NCBI RefSeq assembly: GCF_000143145.1
Contig: NC_014313.1
Location: forward strand, 2,046,001 to 2,110,000
Source of the DNA: Hyphomicrobium denitrificans ATCC 51888
GTDB taxonomy: Bacteria > Pseudomonadota > Alphaproteobacteria > Rhizobiales > Hyphomicrobiaceae
DNA: 64,000 nt
Reading direction: 5' to 3'
The notes beneath the pieces are model-generated. The model saw nothing but the letters and a program-made list of their open reading frames with translations, was not told where the DNA came from and ran no database searches. Each line of letters begins with the position of its first letter. Within the stretch, counting starts at the first letter, position 1. Below are positions 63,244 through 64,000 of this stretch, in pieces. The translations under genes and the position numbers were made by a program.

Positions 63244-64000
63244 ATGAGAAAAGCGTTCATGGGCGTTCGCCTGAAGCGGCTCCGCGAGGAGCGCGGGCTG
63301 ACGCAAGTCGCCCTGGCGCGGGCGCTCGAACTGTCCCCGAGCTATCTCAATCAGATCGAAAAAAATCAGCGACCGCTGACGGTTCCGATCCTGCTCAAGA
63401 TCAACTCCGTGTTCGGCGTCGATGTGCAGCTTTTTTCCGAAGACGAGGAAGCGCGTCTCATCGCGGATTTGAAGGACGTGCTCGCCGACCCCGGCCTCGG
63501 CGAGCACGTCGCACTCACGGAGATTCGCGAAATTGCCGCCAACATGCCGGCGGTTGGACGCGCCATCGTTGCGCTGCAGGCGCGGTCACGCCAGGCGTCC
63601 GAGCGCGCCGACGCGATGGCATCACGCTTCGGGCTGAGCGCGGAAGAGATCGAACCCGCGACGCTGATGCCCTACGAAAAGGTGCGCGATTATTTTTACG
63701 CGCATCACAACTACATCGCGGAGCTCGACGAAGCCGCCGAAGCGCTGTTCGACAAAGCCCAGCTCGTGATCGGTGACGTCGCGACCGGACTGCGAGAGTA
63801 TCTGCGTTCGGAGCATGGCGTCGATATCGTTATTGTTCCCGCAACCGATACGCTCTCGCCGCAACGGCGATTCAATCGCGCGCGGCGCACGCTTGAACTT
63901 TCCGCGAACCTCAACCCTGGCCAGCAGGCCTTCGAGATGGCGACGCAGCTTGCCTTTCTCGACATCGGCGACACGCTGGACCGGCTGGCGAAAGATGCCG
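63244..64000 (+). CDS. XRE-family regulator of short-chain acyl-CoA metabolism (ScfR/RamB type), partial
   Basis: Runs off the window; 252 complete codons visible. N-terminal XRE helix-turn-helix ([34 protein letters not shown]), then a long helical region with [24 protein letters not shown], typical of the ScfR/RamB family that controls glyoxylate-cycle and methylcitrate genes in actinobacteria and alphaproteobacteria. The C-terminal part (zinc-peptidase-like and DUF2083) lies outside. Start chosen as ATG at 63244; a second ATG at 63259 is possible. Divergent from aceA with an array of repeated sites between, so it most likely controls aceA. Confidence 0.88.
   Translation, partial: MRKAFMGVRLKRLREERGLTQVALARALELSPSYLNQIEKNQRPLTVPILLKINSVFGVDVQLFSEDEEARLIADLKDVLADPGLGEHVALTEIREIAANMPAVGRAIVALQARSRQASERADAMASRFGLSAEEIEPATLMPYEKVRDYFYAHHNYIAELDEAAEALFDKAQLVIGDVATGLREYLRSEHGVDIVIVPATDTLSPQRRFNRARRTLELSANLNPGQQAFEMATQLAFLDIGDTLDRLAKDA

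Overview
The window is a GC-rich alphaproteobacterial chromosome segment. It most resembles the Hyphomicrobiales (Rhizobiales), plausibly Hyphomicrobium or a relative. Evidence for this is the gene content: a complete cbb3 oxidase operon (ccoNOQP-GHIS), an alphaproteobacterial-type RpoH, class I PHA synthase, isocitrate lyase with a divergent ScfR/RamB-type regulator, SulP/CAX transporters and PRC-barrel/porin proteins. The species call is an inference from gene content.

Region by region. 0-19.5 kb is mostly housekeeping: RNase T2, a TorF-like porin, a pteridine-reductase-like SDR, two tandem secreted glucosaminidases, uvrC, a large MscS-type channel, pgsA-moaD-moaE, an AmiC-type amidase, a lipid kinase, rpoH, rluD and a small membrane protein. 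At 19.63 kb there is a tRNA-Glu(CTC), followed directly by a frameshifted integrase remnant. From there to about 38.5 kb the DNA is visibly richer in A/T and carries accessory, stress-type cargo: polyphosphate kinase 2, a CAX exchanger, a SulP transporter, a DUF3141 (PHA-synthase-like) / phosphotransacylase / acetate-kinase-family / FabI operon, a UspA protein, an RND efflux pump and an AI-2E-family permease. I read this as a tRNA-linked genomic island. No second attachment site was found.

38.9-44.4 kb holds a nucleotidyltransferase-kinase fusion with an overlapping ParB-like partner, a LuxR regulator divergent from an EamA transporter operon that ends in a 38-residue membrane peptide, and a PRC-barrel protein. 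44.4-53.1 kb is the cbb3 oxidase structural and assembly operon, with nine genes coupled by overlaps or short gaps behind a FixK/FNR-type box. Immediately upstream on the same strand (53.3-58.4 kb) is a second module: phaC, a MaoC-phosphotransacylase fusion, an acetate-kinase-family kinase and fabI, all with start/stop overlaps. 58.7-64 kb has aceA, a small ORF, a thioesterase and metE as a likely operon, divergent from an ScfR-type regulator cut by the window end.

The most interesting pattern is that the layout PHA-synthase-fold protein / phosphotransacylase / acyl kinase / FabI occurs twice. One copy sits in the island behind a FixK-type box; the other sits beside the cbb3 oxidase. The domain content suggests a low-oxygen branch from (R)-3-hydroxybutyryl-CoA through crotonyl-CoA and butyryl-CoA to an acyl phosphate and ATP. 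That pathway is inferred, not shown.
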